Shown: piece by piece, positions 1-18,440 of the stretch
Layout: each line of letters begins with the position of its first letter
Position numbering within the stretch: position 1 is the stretch's first letter
Assembly (NCBI GenBank): GCA_037389465.1
Contig: JAZARR010000077.1
Span: 744,001 to 808,000 of the forward strand
Length of the DNA: 64,000 nt
Source: Baylisascaris procyonis
Taxonomy: Eukaryota; Nematoda; Chromadorea; Rhabditida; Ascarididae
Direction: 5' to 3'
Translations under genes and position numbers: made by a program
Notes under the pieces: model-generated
Seen by the model: the letters and a program-made list of their open reading frames with translations, nothing else
Database searches by the model: none
What the model was told of the DNA's origin: nothing

Positions 1-3000
1 TCGGTGGTCCCCGCTTTCAGGGACAAGTCTACTATTGCCATCAATGAAGAAAACTATTACATCCCGCGAATTTTCGCTACTCCCAAGCCACAAAAAAAAA
101 AACCATACAGATTTCGTTTCATTGTTGATGCAAAATTTTCCTCAGTTCAATCTGCTTCTGTCCCTTGACATAAAATACCCCATGCTCAACGTCCACCATC
201 ATGTAATTTCCCAGTATTGTTAAGGTGTTTTCACATAGTGTTAAGAAACTTAAGGACCCAACATCATTTGAAGTCTCGAGAACTCGTATGCGGTACTTTA
301 TTTCGGCTGATTTTTGTACTCATTGAACAAGTCGATCATATCAGCATATTTCTCATAAATGGTATTGATTGTGCTAGAAGTTTCGCGATGTTGCGTCGGC
401 GCTTTTCTACTTGTTTGTTTCCGCATTTCGCTGTCATAGCTTTTGACTATCCGTTTTGAAGCACCCCATATGGGTGACTGCTTCGCCATAGCCTTTGACC
501 GTCCTTTTTGAGGCAGTCCGTTCGATCAGTTTTGAAGCACCCCATATGGGTGATGCTCTGCCATAGCCTTTGACCGTCCTTTTTGAGGCAGTGATCGAAC
601 GGATCCGTTTTGAAGCATCCCATTCAATCCGTTTTAAAGCACCCCATATGGGTGACTGCTCTGCCATAGCATTTGACCGTCCTTTTTGAGGCAGTCCGTT
701 CGATCAGTTTTGAAGCACCCCATATGGATGACTGCTCTGCCATAGCCTTTGATCGTCCTTTTCGAGGCAGTCCGTTCGATTCGACTTCTGTCATGTGGAC
801 GCGAATTCATTGTTTCATTTATGCACCACACGAAGCGGCAGTTTTTCTTTGTGAGCCGTAGCTGCTATGGCACCGAGATATAGTGCCATTATTTTTATTA
901 TCGTGACTTGTGACTTGTGACCAAGATATATCGTGACTTTTTTAGATGTTGCTGATATTACTAACACTGCCACAGGTTCGCCCTGATAAGCTTTGCCGCT
1001 CATTGCGTGTGACTGCTAATTGAATGTGTTTGTAGCTAGTCGTTGCAAATAACGGTCACCCACCTATCCGAAATTTGATGGAGCTGTAGTTGGCTGTATT
1101 TGAGCACAGGTTACGAAATTTCCTACACCCGCATCGCATCCTTTTGAAACAATAACAAAACTTCACTCGCACATATATTGTCAAATTCAGGTGTCCTACT
1201 GTACGGTTGATGCGAATTTTATTGTCGTTTAGTTTATAAGCAGCTAATTTCTTAACTGCAATTTAGGGTACACAACAAGTGATGCAGTGATCTCTGACGA
1301 TCGAATTCATCTCACCGAAGTCATTTACGCTGACTGTTGAATACCGAGTGTTGCTTTCCAATGGGTGGCCGAAGACTCACAGCGTTCAATCTTTCTGCGC
1401 ATTCTGAAAGGTTAGAAAATTTTGTTACGAATGTGATGACGATAGATTAATGTGAACGATTTATCTTCTTTTTGCTAGAATATTTATTACGTCTTTCAAG
1501 TTGGGATGTGAATTTATGCCAATTTTTCTCTCTTCTAATCGTCCTCATTATCTTCCTCTTTCATTCTTTCCCTGTGCTTTAGATAATTTGCAAGCAATTC
1601 ATTGTTTGAACAAGAAATTTTCATTGCGAATTGCTTATTTAATTGCGTCGCTCAAAGATGGCAAATAATTCAATTGAAAAATGAATGAACAGATGTGTTG
1701 GTTGCTTTAATGGTTGCTCCCAAGAGAGACGCTCAACATAGATACATGAAAATCTTCCCATCCGCCAAAGTGCTGTCTGAAAGGGATATAGAAAAGATTT
1801 AATTGAGATGCTCTATGATGAGACTTAGAAGCTTGCTTTGATTCACATAAAGGTACTTGTATTTTTCGCATACGGCGATCCAACTTTGCTAGAATCTACA
1901 CTTTTGTCCTCCACGATCGCAAATAACTGATGGTAAAATATCTTTGGTCACCACAGATCTCCCACATTTCCTGAAAAACGCGTCATAATTAGGGGAGGGA
2001 AAGGGATTAAGGGCATTCTACTTTATTAAGGCAAATAAGTTGCTTCGATTTGATATTTTTCGTTACGACTTCCATCTTTCATTTAATGGTTTTTGAAATT
2101 CTTCAAAACTTGTGTAGTGAAGGTGTGTTAATGGCATAAGATTTACATGTGTGTATTCGTTTATTTGCATACGTTTGTGTCCATGCTATACTCAACTGCT
2201 AGTCGCAAAAACGTCGATAGTGGGATTTAGTGGAGTTATTTTATTTGAAAGGTGAGAGGAGGGAGGGATTAGAAGAGCGCAGTTAAGCGGAGATAGCTAT
2301 ATGGTCCTGTGTCATCTGTCTTTGATCTTTTTTGCTCTCACCTCGCTCCATGATGCAGCGGATGAGTTGCAGTTATCGCATCAAAGATGCGCTGATTTTG
2401 TTCACATTATATTTCAAACAAGTACATAAGTAAACGATATTCGTTTATTATATTATGCACATAACGGAATTAGAGTGAACTTTTACGCTTAGAGTGCAAT
2501 AATGTTTTATCGTCACATGACATAGTCAGGCTTAGGAGGAAAATTATATATAGGATGGATATAAGGGGACCAGAAGGTCGGTAGGAGTGCAAAAGGGGAC
2601 GGAGGGGAAGGATACAAGTTGAATAAGTTGAGTCTAATGAAATCATCAAGATCAGAACTAAATGAACTTCAGAATCTGAAGTAAGTAACATCAGGGAATA
2701 GGTAACTAAACATCTAGTAACGAGCGAACAAATGAATGTTGAGTGAATGAGACGTTGAAAAGATAAATGGTGAATAGAATCGGACTAGGACACAGAGGGG
2801 TGACAGAGGAAAGATGAGCTAATTGTTGGATGGATTATGATTTGTCTGGATTGATCCTAACTCTTCGTCTCATTGGCTTATGGAATCGCTTATTGCCATA
2901 TCCGTCGAGACGAAATACTAATGCTTCACTAATGCTGATCTATAAAACATTGTTCCCGAAGTGCATATAGTTATATTTCAGCATACAATTTACTTTGCGT

Positions 3001-5576
3001 TTCTGCTGTTCCCATGTATATTTTTCTCTTCTTTCCTCCTATAAACATCAGACTTCTTTCTTATTCTTTCGTAGAACGGGTCGGAAGTTTACGTCCATAT
3101 TTACCTGCATTTTGCATTGCTAGAGTGGAAGTAAACGTCTTCGTGGGCAATTAAAGTGGTTTTGCGTTTACTTTGAGACGCTTTAATTCAAGGTGCAATC
3201 TGTTTAAGATGAATAAAAATCGGCAAAGGGTGGGTACCTCACTGCTTATCTGTACTAACTGATGCTTAACCGCCGGACGACTGAGTAGGAAAAAATACAA
3301 ATTCGTTGCGTTTATATTACCGTCCTACGTTGTCACGCCTCATACGTTTTCTCTTAGTTGTGTAGTTGATAACGATAAAGGTTGTTTACGAGTATCTTCC
3401 CAACCCCCTATCTGTTTTCATTCTGGAAAATCTGACTTGATTTTGGGGAAAGTCGCATACTGCATGAGGCAGTAAATGCCTGCGTAGGTAGTTAAATGGG
3501 GTTTCTTGTTTGTTTAGATCGTTAGTCTTCAGGTTAGATCTACGCTTTTCGTGCTGTTCTCGTATTCCACTCACTGTCCACGTCACGGTCGGTTTATAAT
3601 CTATTCAGTTCGATATGTTCGCGTTGGTCAACTTTTACGGTTCGAGCGATTGACCGTGTCCGATCTCTGCATTTAGATTCCATGCCCCAAAAAACCAATT
3701 CACCAGTTTTTTGGGATTAATAACTTTTTAAGATTTTATCACCGCACCCTATAAAAGTGAAAGCCGATTTCCCAATTTCACAGAGTGGGAAACAAAAGCT
3801 GAAAATTTTAGTCGTTTCGTTTGACCGGACATATCTAAACGTAGAAGACGAGTTCAACGTAGATGAGGTGCAGCAACTCACCATCGGTCATACTACAGTG
3901 AAAGCTTTCCGCTGCACTTGATAGTAGCAAAGGATTGTTACTAGCGCTATTTAATAGGATCGAAGTATAGTAAAAGGTCGAAAGAAGCATCGATGAAAGG
4001 GATTGAGAAATAATTATAAGTGGCAATGGAAAGATTTGTTAGTGCACATATGAGCATAAAGATGGCAGCTAGATGGACACAATTAGCATAAGGCACCGCC
4101 CTATGTGTTATGTGGAAATGCGGTGTGCGCATGTGCTGCCCCTTTCATTTGCCTCATTTGCTCGGTTTAGATACTAGATTTAGTGCGCGTTTATTAAAGA
4201 GCAGACGCCGAATAGCTCCTCTCTATTGCTTTCTGCTCACCAAACCCTCTTCCTCTCTCCTATTGCCTCCTCTCAAACACTCTCTCTTCTCCAAAAGAGG
4301 TTTTGTCATCAATCCGATCGATCACCAATTAGGATTTATATTCACTTTTAAACTTGGTCGTTTCAATAACATCTCCTTTAGGTCGATTTGATTATTTTAT
4401 TTATAACACACTGAAATTTCACTGTTTATAACAAATATCATATTAATGCACCATTGTTTTGTCTTAATTTCCATACCAGTCTGCTATCGAATATCACAAT
4501 CACATATTCCTTTCAAACTAATTAATAGTGATTTCGCTATTAAGTAGAAGCGTTGTGATTTGCTGTGTAGTTAAAACATTTGGTATGCGCTCACTACAAT
4601 TGGTCGATGGTCTTGACGAGAGGGAAAGTTTGTGGAATCGCCGAATGATTAAAAAAGTGAACGGTTCGGTATGAGTCATTCTGATTCGATAGATCGGATA
4701 GACCAATAAGGCATGAATTCTTTCATGACACTTAGCTAGTAGAATAAGAAAAACGATGTGTTTTCTATAATAGTAAAAAAGTGAATTGCATACCAAAGTT
4801 CTATAGAAATATTATCATATACACAAAAATGAGATTCGTATACAAAAATAGCAAGAGTTTATATTAGAAGATAAGGAACTATCGAAATTGGACAGGGTAA
4901 GACAAAAATGAACACAATGATAAGAAAACATCTGCAGTCAAGATAGCAGAAGAAGAAGGCAATAAAGCGAAATTTGGGGAATTTGTTCAAGTACAACTGT
5001 TAATGATGCAGTTTTTTTTGGGGGGGGGGGGTGGGGAGAGGGGGCGGAATAGCCGCACATGTTACGAGAATAGAAAACTAAGTACTTCGGGCATCCAACA
5101 TGAGTGAAGCAGTATGAAATCTAATATAGCACATAAACGACTGATTTAACTCTGCGTTCTTCAAGTATGTTAAGTGATAGTGACTAACGGTGTTCGAAAT
5201 ATGTAAGATCAGAACGTCTCAACTTAAACGGAGATATGAAGATATGCTGGAATTGAAGAGTACAAAGGAGGCAAGATTTATGATATGCATTATCCTGTGT
5301 CATGTTTATTACGTATGTTAAGTGATACTTTCAAATGAGCCGTAATATCAAGGTGGTCGATATAGCCATTTGAAGAAATGATAGCAGTTCCATTCATCTG
5401 TATGGTTGGGGGGAGGCTTGAAAGTAGATAGCTGGGTGAATTACATACGTTTCAAAATAGATATGGGAATATGCCAGGGAAACTGCTATAGTTAAGAACG
5501 CATGTTACGAACACAATATAGTTCAGAGCATCTCTATTACGTCAGTCAAACGACAACATTAAGAAGATAAATAATG
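1..5576. repeat. Segmental duplication, copy A
   Basis: This block is repeated in direct orientation at 32443-38041. Reading the two copies side by side, 1 to about 2250 is identical. About 2250-4200 carries many substitutions and small indels (roughly 20 changes in the 240 bp after 2460, far fewer in 2700-2870). About 4200-5480 is again identical apart from G-run lengths. Similarity stops at about 5576, where a fold-back element begins; a short shared GAATTATTG at 5582-5590 may be the last trace. The left limit cannot be seen because the repeat starts at base 1. I see no recognisable gene inside it: the open frames of 60-93 codons have no family resemblance, and those at 298-831 are minisatellite translations. 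It could be a true duplication or an assembly or haplotype artefact. Confidence 0.93.
453..782. repeat. 76-bp minisatellite, about four copies (copy A)
   Basis: Units start with GTTTTGAAGCACCCCATATG at 453, 529, 631 and 707, with a truncated 24-bp piece at 607-630. Each full unit also carries CTGCCATAGC, GACCGTCCTTTTTGAGGCAG and TCCGTTCGATCA. The core CACCCCATATGGGTG is a near-perfect palindrome. The unit is 76 bp, not a multiple of three, so the minus-strand frames across it change register and are not evidence of a protein. The array is repeated unchanged in copy B. Confidence 0.93.
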
Positions 5577-6074
5577 GCTGCGAATTATTGGCTGCGAACC
5601 GCGAACGGAGCTCAGCTCCTTCCCCACATTGCGTACGCACCACTATCGTACTCCGCACTGCAAACGAATACTAACACACATCAGAGAAACTTGAAAACTT
5701 GTGGTATGAACATGCAATTCCTTTTTTTACCATTCAACAGAGAGTGTCAAATAATATCCCCATGCAAAATTTCAGCTTGAAGGGGAAATGCATTTGATGC
5801 ATGGGCCATCGTTCTCTGCAATCTTTGATTAGCGCAGCACAGATGACCCCTCCAGTGTGCACTTCCCCTCCTTCAATTGAGCTGAAATTTTGCACTGGGC
5901 ATTATTTGACATTCTGAGTTGAACGATGGAAAAAACTGCCTGTTTATTTCACAACTTCTCGAGTTTCTGTGAAGGGTGTTAGCACACTTGTAGAGTGCGG
6001 AGTACGGTAATGCTGCGTACGCAATGTTGGGCAGGAACTCTGCTCCGTTCGCAGTTCGCAGTCAGGGTGCCATT
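5573..6074. mobile_element. Fold-back (MITE-like) element with long terminal inverted repeats
   Basis: The left end (AATGGC at 5573) and right end (GCCATT at 6069-6074) are inverted copies, and similarity runs inward for about 200-250 bp per arm. Matching inverted segments include GCGAACGGAGC on the left (seen as GCTCCGTTCGC on the right), ATTGCGTACGCA (TGCGTACGCAAT), GTACTCCGCACT (AGTGCGGAGTAC) and TGCAAAATTTCAGCT (AGCTGAAATTTTGCA). No transposase frame is present, so it would be non-autonomous. It sits exactly where copy A of the duplication loses similarity to copy B, and copy B lacks it. I see no clear target-site duplication, so superfamily is undecided. Confidence 0.8.
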
Positions 6075-6357
6075 CTCTGCGATTGTGCCGCGCGCTTTGC
6101 TTTGGTCCAGTGGGGGAAGTGGGTCCTTTGTACTAGGTTTTTTTTCGGTGGTCGGATTTATTGAAACATGACGTGTAATTCCTTCTTAACACTTTGTACA
6201 ACGCTGTGATAAGATGATTGCAAGAGCGTATGTCAGTTGAAGCATGGGTGTGGTCTTCCCTGATGCGCCTTTCAACTAGTTTTATCTGAACCATTATTCA
6301 CTGTACCGGCTTGTTGGATTTTATTTCTTCGTCGGTGTAACCATGTATTTGTTGCAG
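6075..6357. other. Intron sequence upstream of the first visible phosphatase exon
   Basis: No coding similarity was found here. The stretch ends in the acceptor TTGTTGCAG (6349-6357) that opens the first phosphatase exon. Exons for the receptor ectodomain, membrane segment and N-terminal half of D1 were not found here or anywhere to the left in the window. Confidence 0.5.
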
Positions 6358-13001
<6,644 letters not shown>

Positions 13002-15388
13002 TGCGTTGTGAAAGTGCTTGATCAAAGAAGCTCGCAGTCGGTGGGAAGCATGCAATTCATACCATTTATTCACGTAATGGGATGATTTGGTCTGCTAAAC
13101 CTAAGCAAATCCTGGTTCGTCAGACGAGCTGATCATTGCACATAGCAGCATGTGGTCTTTGGAACTCTCTCTTTTTGGAACTAGAATTATGTGCTGGTCG
13201 GAACTAAGCGTAAGCAACGAGATAAGTTCTGCCTGCTTCCTCCCCTGTCCCTTACTGTGGCCTCGGTAAATAGTGCTTTGAAATTTACGAAAAGTTCCCT
13301 TTCTTCGAGAGGAAGAGGTTTCAGGTAATTTCATTACTGAGGACTTTTTTTGTTTTGTATGGAGGACGATAAATACAGACTTGCGCTCACGGCAATTTTG
13401 ATCGGTGGGTGGTCGCAGTTTATTCGCGTGTCTTCTGTGATATTTTTGACCCCACGAGCCCTTATATATACTGAACGCGATAAATGTATGCGCAGTTTTA
13501 TCTCATCGAATAACTGTGAATGGGTGCGGTGCTCGTTGCGCGAGGCGTTTGCATGCGGTTTGCTCGGTCTCTCGTTCTGAATGGCTTGTCTCAACTGTGT
13601 ACGGGTATTACGTTTTCTGCTGTTATGATTAATAATACAAATGTTGCCTAAGCGTAATCGTTTTCCGTGATTAATCTATCATTGGCTGTATTTTAGTACA
13701 ACGCACGCAATTACTGTTAAAGGCTAGCACAAAGGATTTCTTAGAATATTAGAAATTAGAGCCCCAATGAAATATCCTCCATTCTTTCAGTTGCAGATGT
13801 GTACGCCAACGTTAAAGGATCACTTAAGATTAGGTTACTTTGCTGAATAAGAAATTACTAGTTAAGAAATGGGAATACACAATAGTTATTTTCTTGCTGA
13901 GACATCCGTCCATCAAACGCGGATAAGTTTTCTTTAATTCTCACTGCTTGAATATTTTGTATTATTTCATATCGAAATATTGCAGTATCGAACGTTTTCG
14001 TTTTGTATTTCACATCGAAAATTCCGACCTCACTCAAAAAAAATTTCAGACCTTTAATTGAACGTGAAACTTGCCACACTAGAATGTAGTAAGTAGGATA
14101 TGGGGACAGTGACCTGCTAGATTATACAACTTTTGAAGCTAAACTTTATGCTGGCCTTGTTATGCACTCTTGCTGAAAACGATCTGTCTCGCCGTCCCCA
14201 CTGTGAGTGATGTGGCTCGTTCCCGTTAGTGCCGTACAAGAAATTCTCTTATGTGCTCGTTGATTTTTTGTTGTGTTCAATTGATTGTTATTCTGTATAC
14301 GGAAGATGTTCATTTTGCCACGTAATGAGCGTATTTGCGTCCAGTTGCCGTTCTCAGAAGACACATCCCTCCCTACTGCCTCTTTGTTTCTCTATTGTTT
14401 TTCTCTCTCTTTTCGTTCTCACCGCTATTACATCTCGTCGCAATGCTTCTCCCAATTTGGAAACTTTTTTTCGAAGATTTTAGAAGAGGAAACAATTGAA
14501 GTAAATGTCAGTATTCAGAGCCTAAAGATGAAAGTTATTTAGCTGAAGAAGCGTTAGGCTAGTGTACGGCAGTCTGTGCTCGATCGCTAATCTTCTTTCA
14601 AGGTGTTATACTTCTTACATAATGTTTGGCATCAAAACTGTGGAGAAATCATCGGTCAGAGCTGGAAATGACTCGTATATGAGACTAGTAGTTTAGGGTT
14701 TGTGTTGTTTTTGTATTTTCTGCATTTTGCCGGTTCGGATATAAGTGGTTAAGGAAGCGGAATATTCGGTTTCTACTCTAGCCATTTCTGGACGATATCG
14801 CTGTTGAAGGTTCACTCTTGAGTGGTAAAAAAGTTGTTCTGAAAGTTGAAAATTTGGGAGCCTTCGAGTTCCTCGCTGTTATGTAAACTTATTCGGCATA
14901 TTCTTTTCGTCATGGAGGAGCTTTGAGTTCATGTGTTCCTATTCGCTTTATTATATATGCTCATTTCTGGAGTGATTTCATGCGTCTTGGTACATTCCTT
15001 AGTGGTGTGCCAGCTGTTACGTGCTCACACCAGTATGAGATCGATTTGCGACGAATAGGGTTTTAGCATAACTCAGCATCAATTTCTTTCCGAGGTGAAA
15101 AGAAAGCAACAAGTGAGATATGTGCTAGTTTGTGATTTGAGATCGGATTTAATGTGATCCCCGCGATGTTTTTATTTGCTATCCTTGTGCACAGTTGTAG
15201 GTGGGAATTTAATCGTCGCAAGTTGTCTCGATTCCCTGAACTATAAACTAGTATATTTTGTATCTTGTAATAAATTTGCAAACTCCTCCAAGTTGTAAAA
15301 AGTGGAAACTCGTCGGGCTACATCATCCCACGTTTCATGCATCTCGTTTTTTTCTCTATTAAAATGCAATTGCCATAAAACGCTGCAG

Positions 15389-15389
<1 letters not shown>
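13002..15389. other. Phosphatase 3' flank, no recognised gene
   Basis: This is AT-rich sequence downstream of the phosphatase stop. Open frames such as 13350-13580 and 14229-14483 show no family features or convincing splice pairs. AATGAA-like signals occur but none could be chosen as the cleavage signal. Confidence 0.5.

Positions 15390-15461
<72 letters not shown>
15390..15461. repeat. (AT)n microsatellite
   Basis: About 36 AT dinucleotides without interruption. Both strands stay open across it, creating artificial Tyr-Ile frames. Confidence 0.97.
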
Positions 15462-15462
<1 letters not shown>

Positions 15463-15654
15463 CGTCATCTTCACTAACCATTTGGAGTGGTTGGTGGTTG
15501 GCCAGACTAGCGTATCAGCCGTTACAGGAAAACTTGGTCTGTTTTGTCGCGGTCCATCAATCTCCCTCCCTTCCCTCCCCGCCCCCCCCCACCCTCCCCA
15601 CTTTACTTTTAGGCTGTTGTTCCATTTGTGAACTGCTTGATTTCCTCGTACGTA

Positions 15655-16110
15655 TGAGATCCCAACGCCTGCACTCAACAGCTAGACATCTACTGTTATG
15701 CTCCGGAGTTGAGAGTTGTGGATTGCAAAAAATGCAACGGACAAATTGTCGCAGACGCTAGTTGCCAGCGGCTTGAGGAGCTTGAGGAGAATGGACGACC
15801 TTTTGACTTTTTTCGAATAAGTGTCCTCAATCGTTGGAAAACGTTTTTTTCCCAAAAATTCTGTCCAAGCAGAAAAATAGCAAATTATTTGCCTAACATG
15901 TAGGAACAGGCTATTTTACGCAATCGAATGCTGACTGGGCATATGTGAGGGTTTCTACAAGACACTATGGCTGCATTGCAGAGAAGGTGGGCGCATCTTA
16001 AAAAACCACTTCATGTCGCACTGTCGGCTCGAAAACATGTATACCACCATAGACCAATACTTCGGCTCTAGCTGGTTCAAAAAACGCATCGACGGGCGAT
16101 TATGCATGTC
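15655..16110 (+). other. Unassigned coding-like islands
   Basis: Base composition rises here and several frames look protein-like. One around 15659-15815 reads ...CTQQLDIYCYAPELRVVDCK then KCNGQIVADASCQRLEELEE. Another around 15912-15988 includes QSNADWAYVRVSTRHYGCIA and is followed by a GTGGGC donor-like site. A third, in another frame to about 16120, includes MSHCRLENMYTTIDQYFGSS. The frames do not join through clean splice sites and I recognise no family. The DNA around 16160-16200 (TACGGTACTGCTGCGTAC) resembles the right arm of the fold-back element, so part may be repeat-derived. These could be exons of an unrecognised gene or a relic. Confidence 0.25.
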
Positions 16111-18440
16111 CCCTATAGGTAGCACTGTTCCCTTGTTTTCATCTCTGACGCAGTGCGTCTTACGGTACTGCTGCGTACTGCTGTGTGGGAATCAGTTTGG
16201 CACCGTTCCCTATTCGCAGTGGGGGCACTTAGCTTCTTTGCAATTGTGTGCGGCCCCACGCCCTTATTCTTGAAAACAGTTGGACGTTATATTATGTTCA
16301 TCCTTGTTGTGCTGTTTTATTTTGCATCCTGTAGGTGAAGGGGACGTATGGACTGGTTTGGACGCGACCTTAGTCATAATCGGGACCGAAATTGGATATT
16401 AACTCAAACCCAAATGGCCTTTGGCAATGTTTTTTTGACCACAGCATCGGTCTGTACATTGTTTGGTTTCTTACGGCTTCCTGTTATCAATTTTTTGTTT
16501 CTGAGAGCTTTCTGCGGTCATTTGATTCTCTTGTAGCATAGAGGAAGTAAATAAGCATTGATGTCGACCAGCTAGACGACTGATCGTAAAAGCTAGCAAC
16601 ATAAGCTTTCCATCTGCCTCTTCCAACGCGTAATATTTTAAGCAATGTAGCAGCCTATATCACTTCTAGGATGGAGGCCGATGCTTTTATGCTAGAGAAC
16701 TTTTAAGAATCATGTATTAAAGGTAGTTTCAAGCTGTACTTTAAGCGTTGCCTTATTTCTGGAGACATGCAAATGCCGAAGAAGAGATGATAAGATCGGC
16801 AGAAATGTGGAGAGTGCAGTTGTAGAAGGTTGAGATGCGACCTGTGAAGCCGTAGCTGACAGCGCTGGGTTGCAGGCAGATCTCATTTATTGAGAGTCAA
16901 GTTATCTGATTTCAGTCTATTTGCCATTTTCTATGTTGGAAGGTGAATGCTTTTAAAGAATACAGGAAAGTCATCTCATTGTTTAATAGTAGAGCTTATC
17001 GTACGGTCCTCTTGATTGCATAAAGGGAAACCCACCAAAATTCTGACGTGACACGTCTTTGCACTGCATTGAATGACCTGAGTATTTGTAGCCGTCTTTT
17101 TTCCCATTAGGGCCATTTTGTTGAAGAGGGTAAGTAGGTCTACCTCCCGAATGCCATCCCAACATGGCGCCGCATTATCAATCTCAATGCTTGAGGAGAC
17201 TGCAACAGATTTCTCATGAATTTCGGCTAGCACTGAGCAGATTATTTGTGCGGATGTTGTTTATACGATGTGTTGAGGAAGCGCTTATTTGTGTTGTATT
17301 CTTTGCAGAAATTTAATTTGCATCATGTTGTGCTTTCTCTCGGGGTGTTTTTTTTTTTTGCTTTTAGCGCTATAATTTTACCAAGGTGCCATTGCAGTGA
17401 TGATTTCTGAGTGCGAGGGAAGGGAATGTACCATTTAGACAGTGAAGCCGACATGGTCTGATGAATATAAGGCTGGTAGGGACATTTAAAAATTTAACAG
17501 AAAATAAAGCTGTATCTTAAATCGGGTTGAAGTAAAGCTATTTTTGTTTATTGTAAGAAGCATGAAAAACTTTCTTAAGAAAAGCTCACTAGGTTAATTT
17601 AAATATATTTTCTCTTCGATGTGTATTCAATGGTAGCGGTTATTTATTAGGTTATTGCTGTTCCTTATATACTTCGGGTATATTTTGCTGGTGATGCTTG
17701 CACTCTTATATCCCATATAGTCTTTAATACCCGTCTATCCTTCTTTCTTGAAGGAACGGGAGAAGAAATATGCCCCACTTTTTCGACAAAATTCGCAATA
17801 TTGCTTTGCCGAAGTTATGGGAAAAAATCGTCCCACCGCCACCCCCCCCCCGCCAAAAGAAAAATTCAGAAATCTAGCATTCTTTTGGATTTTGAGGTCA
17901 CGTGATTGTCGGCTATACGTGTCGTATTCATTAGAATTTAGATTCATCTTAAGTAGAATTTCTGTTCGTATGGAATTGTTCGATCAAGTGCGAGTAAAGT
18001 AAAGACCTGTCGATTTTGAATGGGATCGTCACATCAAGCATTGTCGTGTAGAGACCTGTTCGGCATGAAATTCTTTTTATTCCACGCTGTTGATATATCC
18101 TTGGTCACACCTGCGCACTGAGCGCAAACTTTTTGTGTGAAAGTGTAATACAATTAGAGAGTGAACTTCGATACAAGCTTTCGCATTCTACGAAACGTTA
18201 TTTCCTCCTTCTATCTCGCAATAAATTGTGGCCGCCGCCTGAAGTTCTCATTCAATGAGGTAATTGTAACGCTGAAATTTGTTTCACCGTTGCGTATCAT
18301 GATATTTTCGCTGTAAATGCTGTTTTATTGCAACTATTGAGTGATAAAATTTCAGTCAGTCTTTTAGGTGCAAGTGTGATCTACTTGTAGTAGCCGTTGC
18401 CACCGAGTTTCGAGCTCAACGTATTGCGGGGCAGAAAATA
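16111..18440. other. Intergenic region upstream of LSM4
   Basis: No coding exon is supported. Frames at 16348-16536 and 17748-18002 have no domain features. AT-rich sequence just ahead of LSM4 contains TTTCAG and TTTTAG sites near 18352-18367 that could serve as spliced-leader acceptors for the LSM4 first exon. The promoter itself cannot be pinned down by eye. Confidence 0.45.

Noticed and set aside
298..831. Minus-strand frames rich in ASKRTVKGYG-type repeats
   Set aside because: These are translations of the 76-bp minisatellite; the unit is not a multiple of three and the frame changes between units.
1681..1800. THAP-like zinc finger start (RCVGCFNGCSQE)
   Set aside because: Only the first Cys pair fits; the frame stops soon after and the later THAP landmarks are missing.
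15241..15678. Opposing frames with long Tyr-Ile runs
   Set aside because: They are produced by the (AT)n microsatellite.
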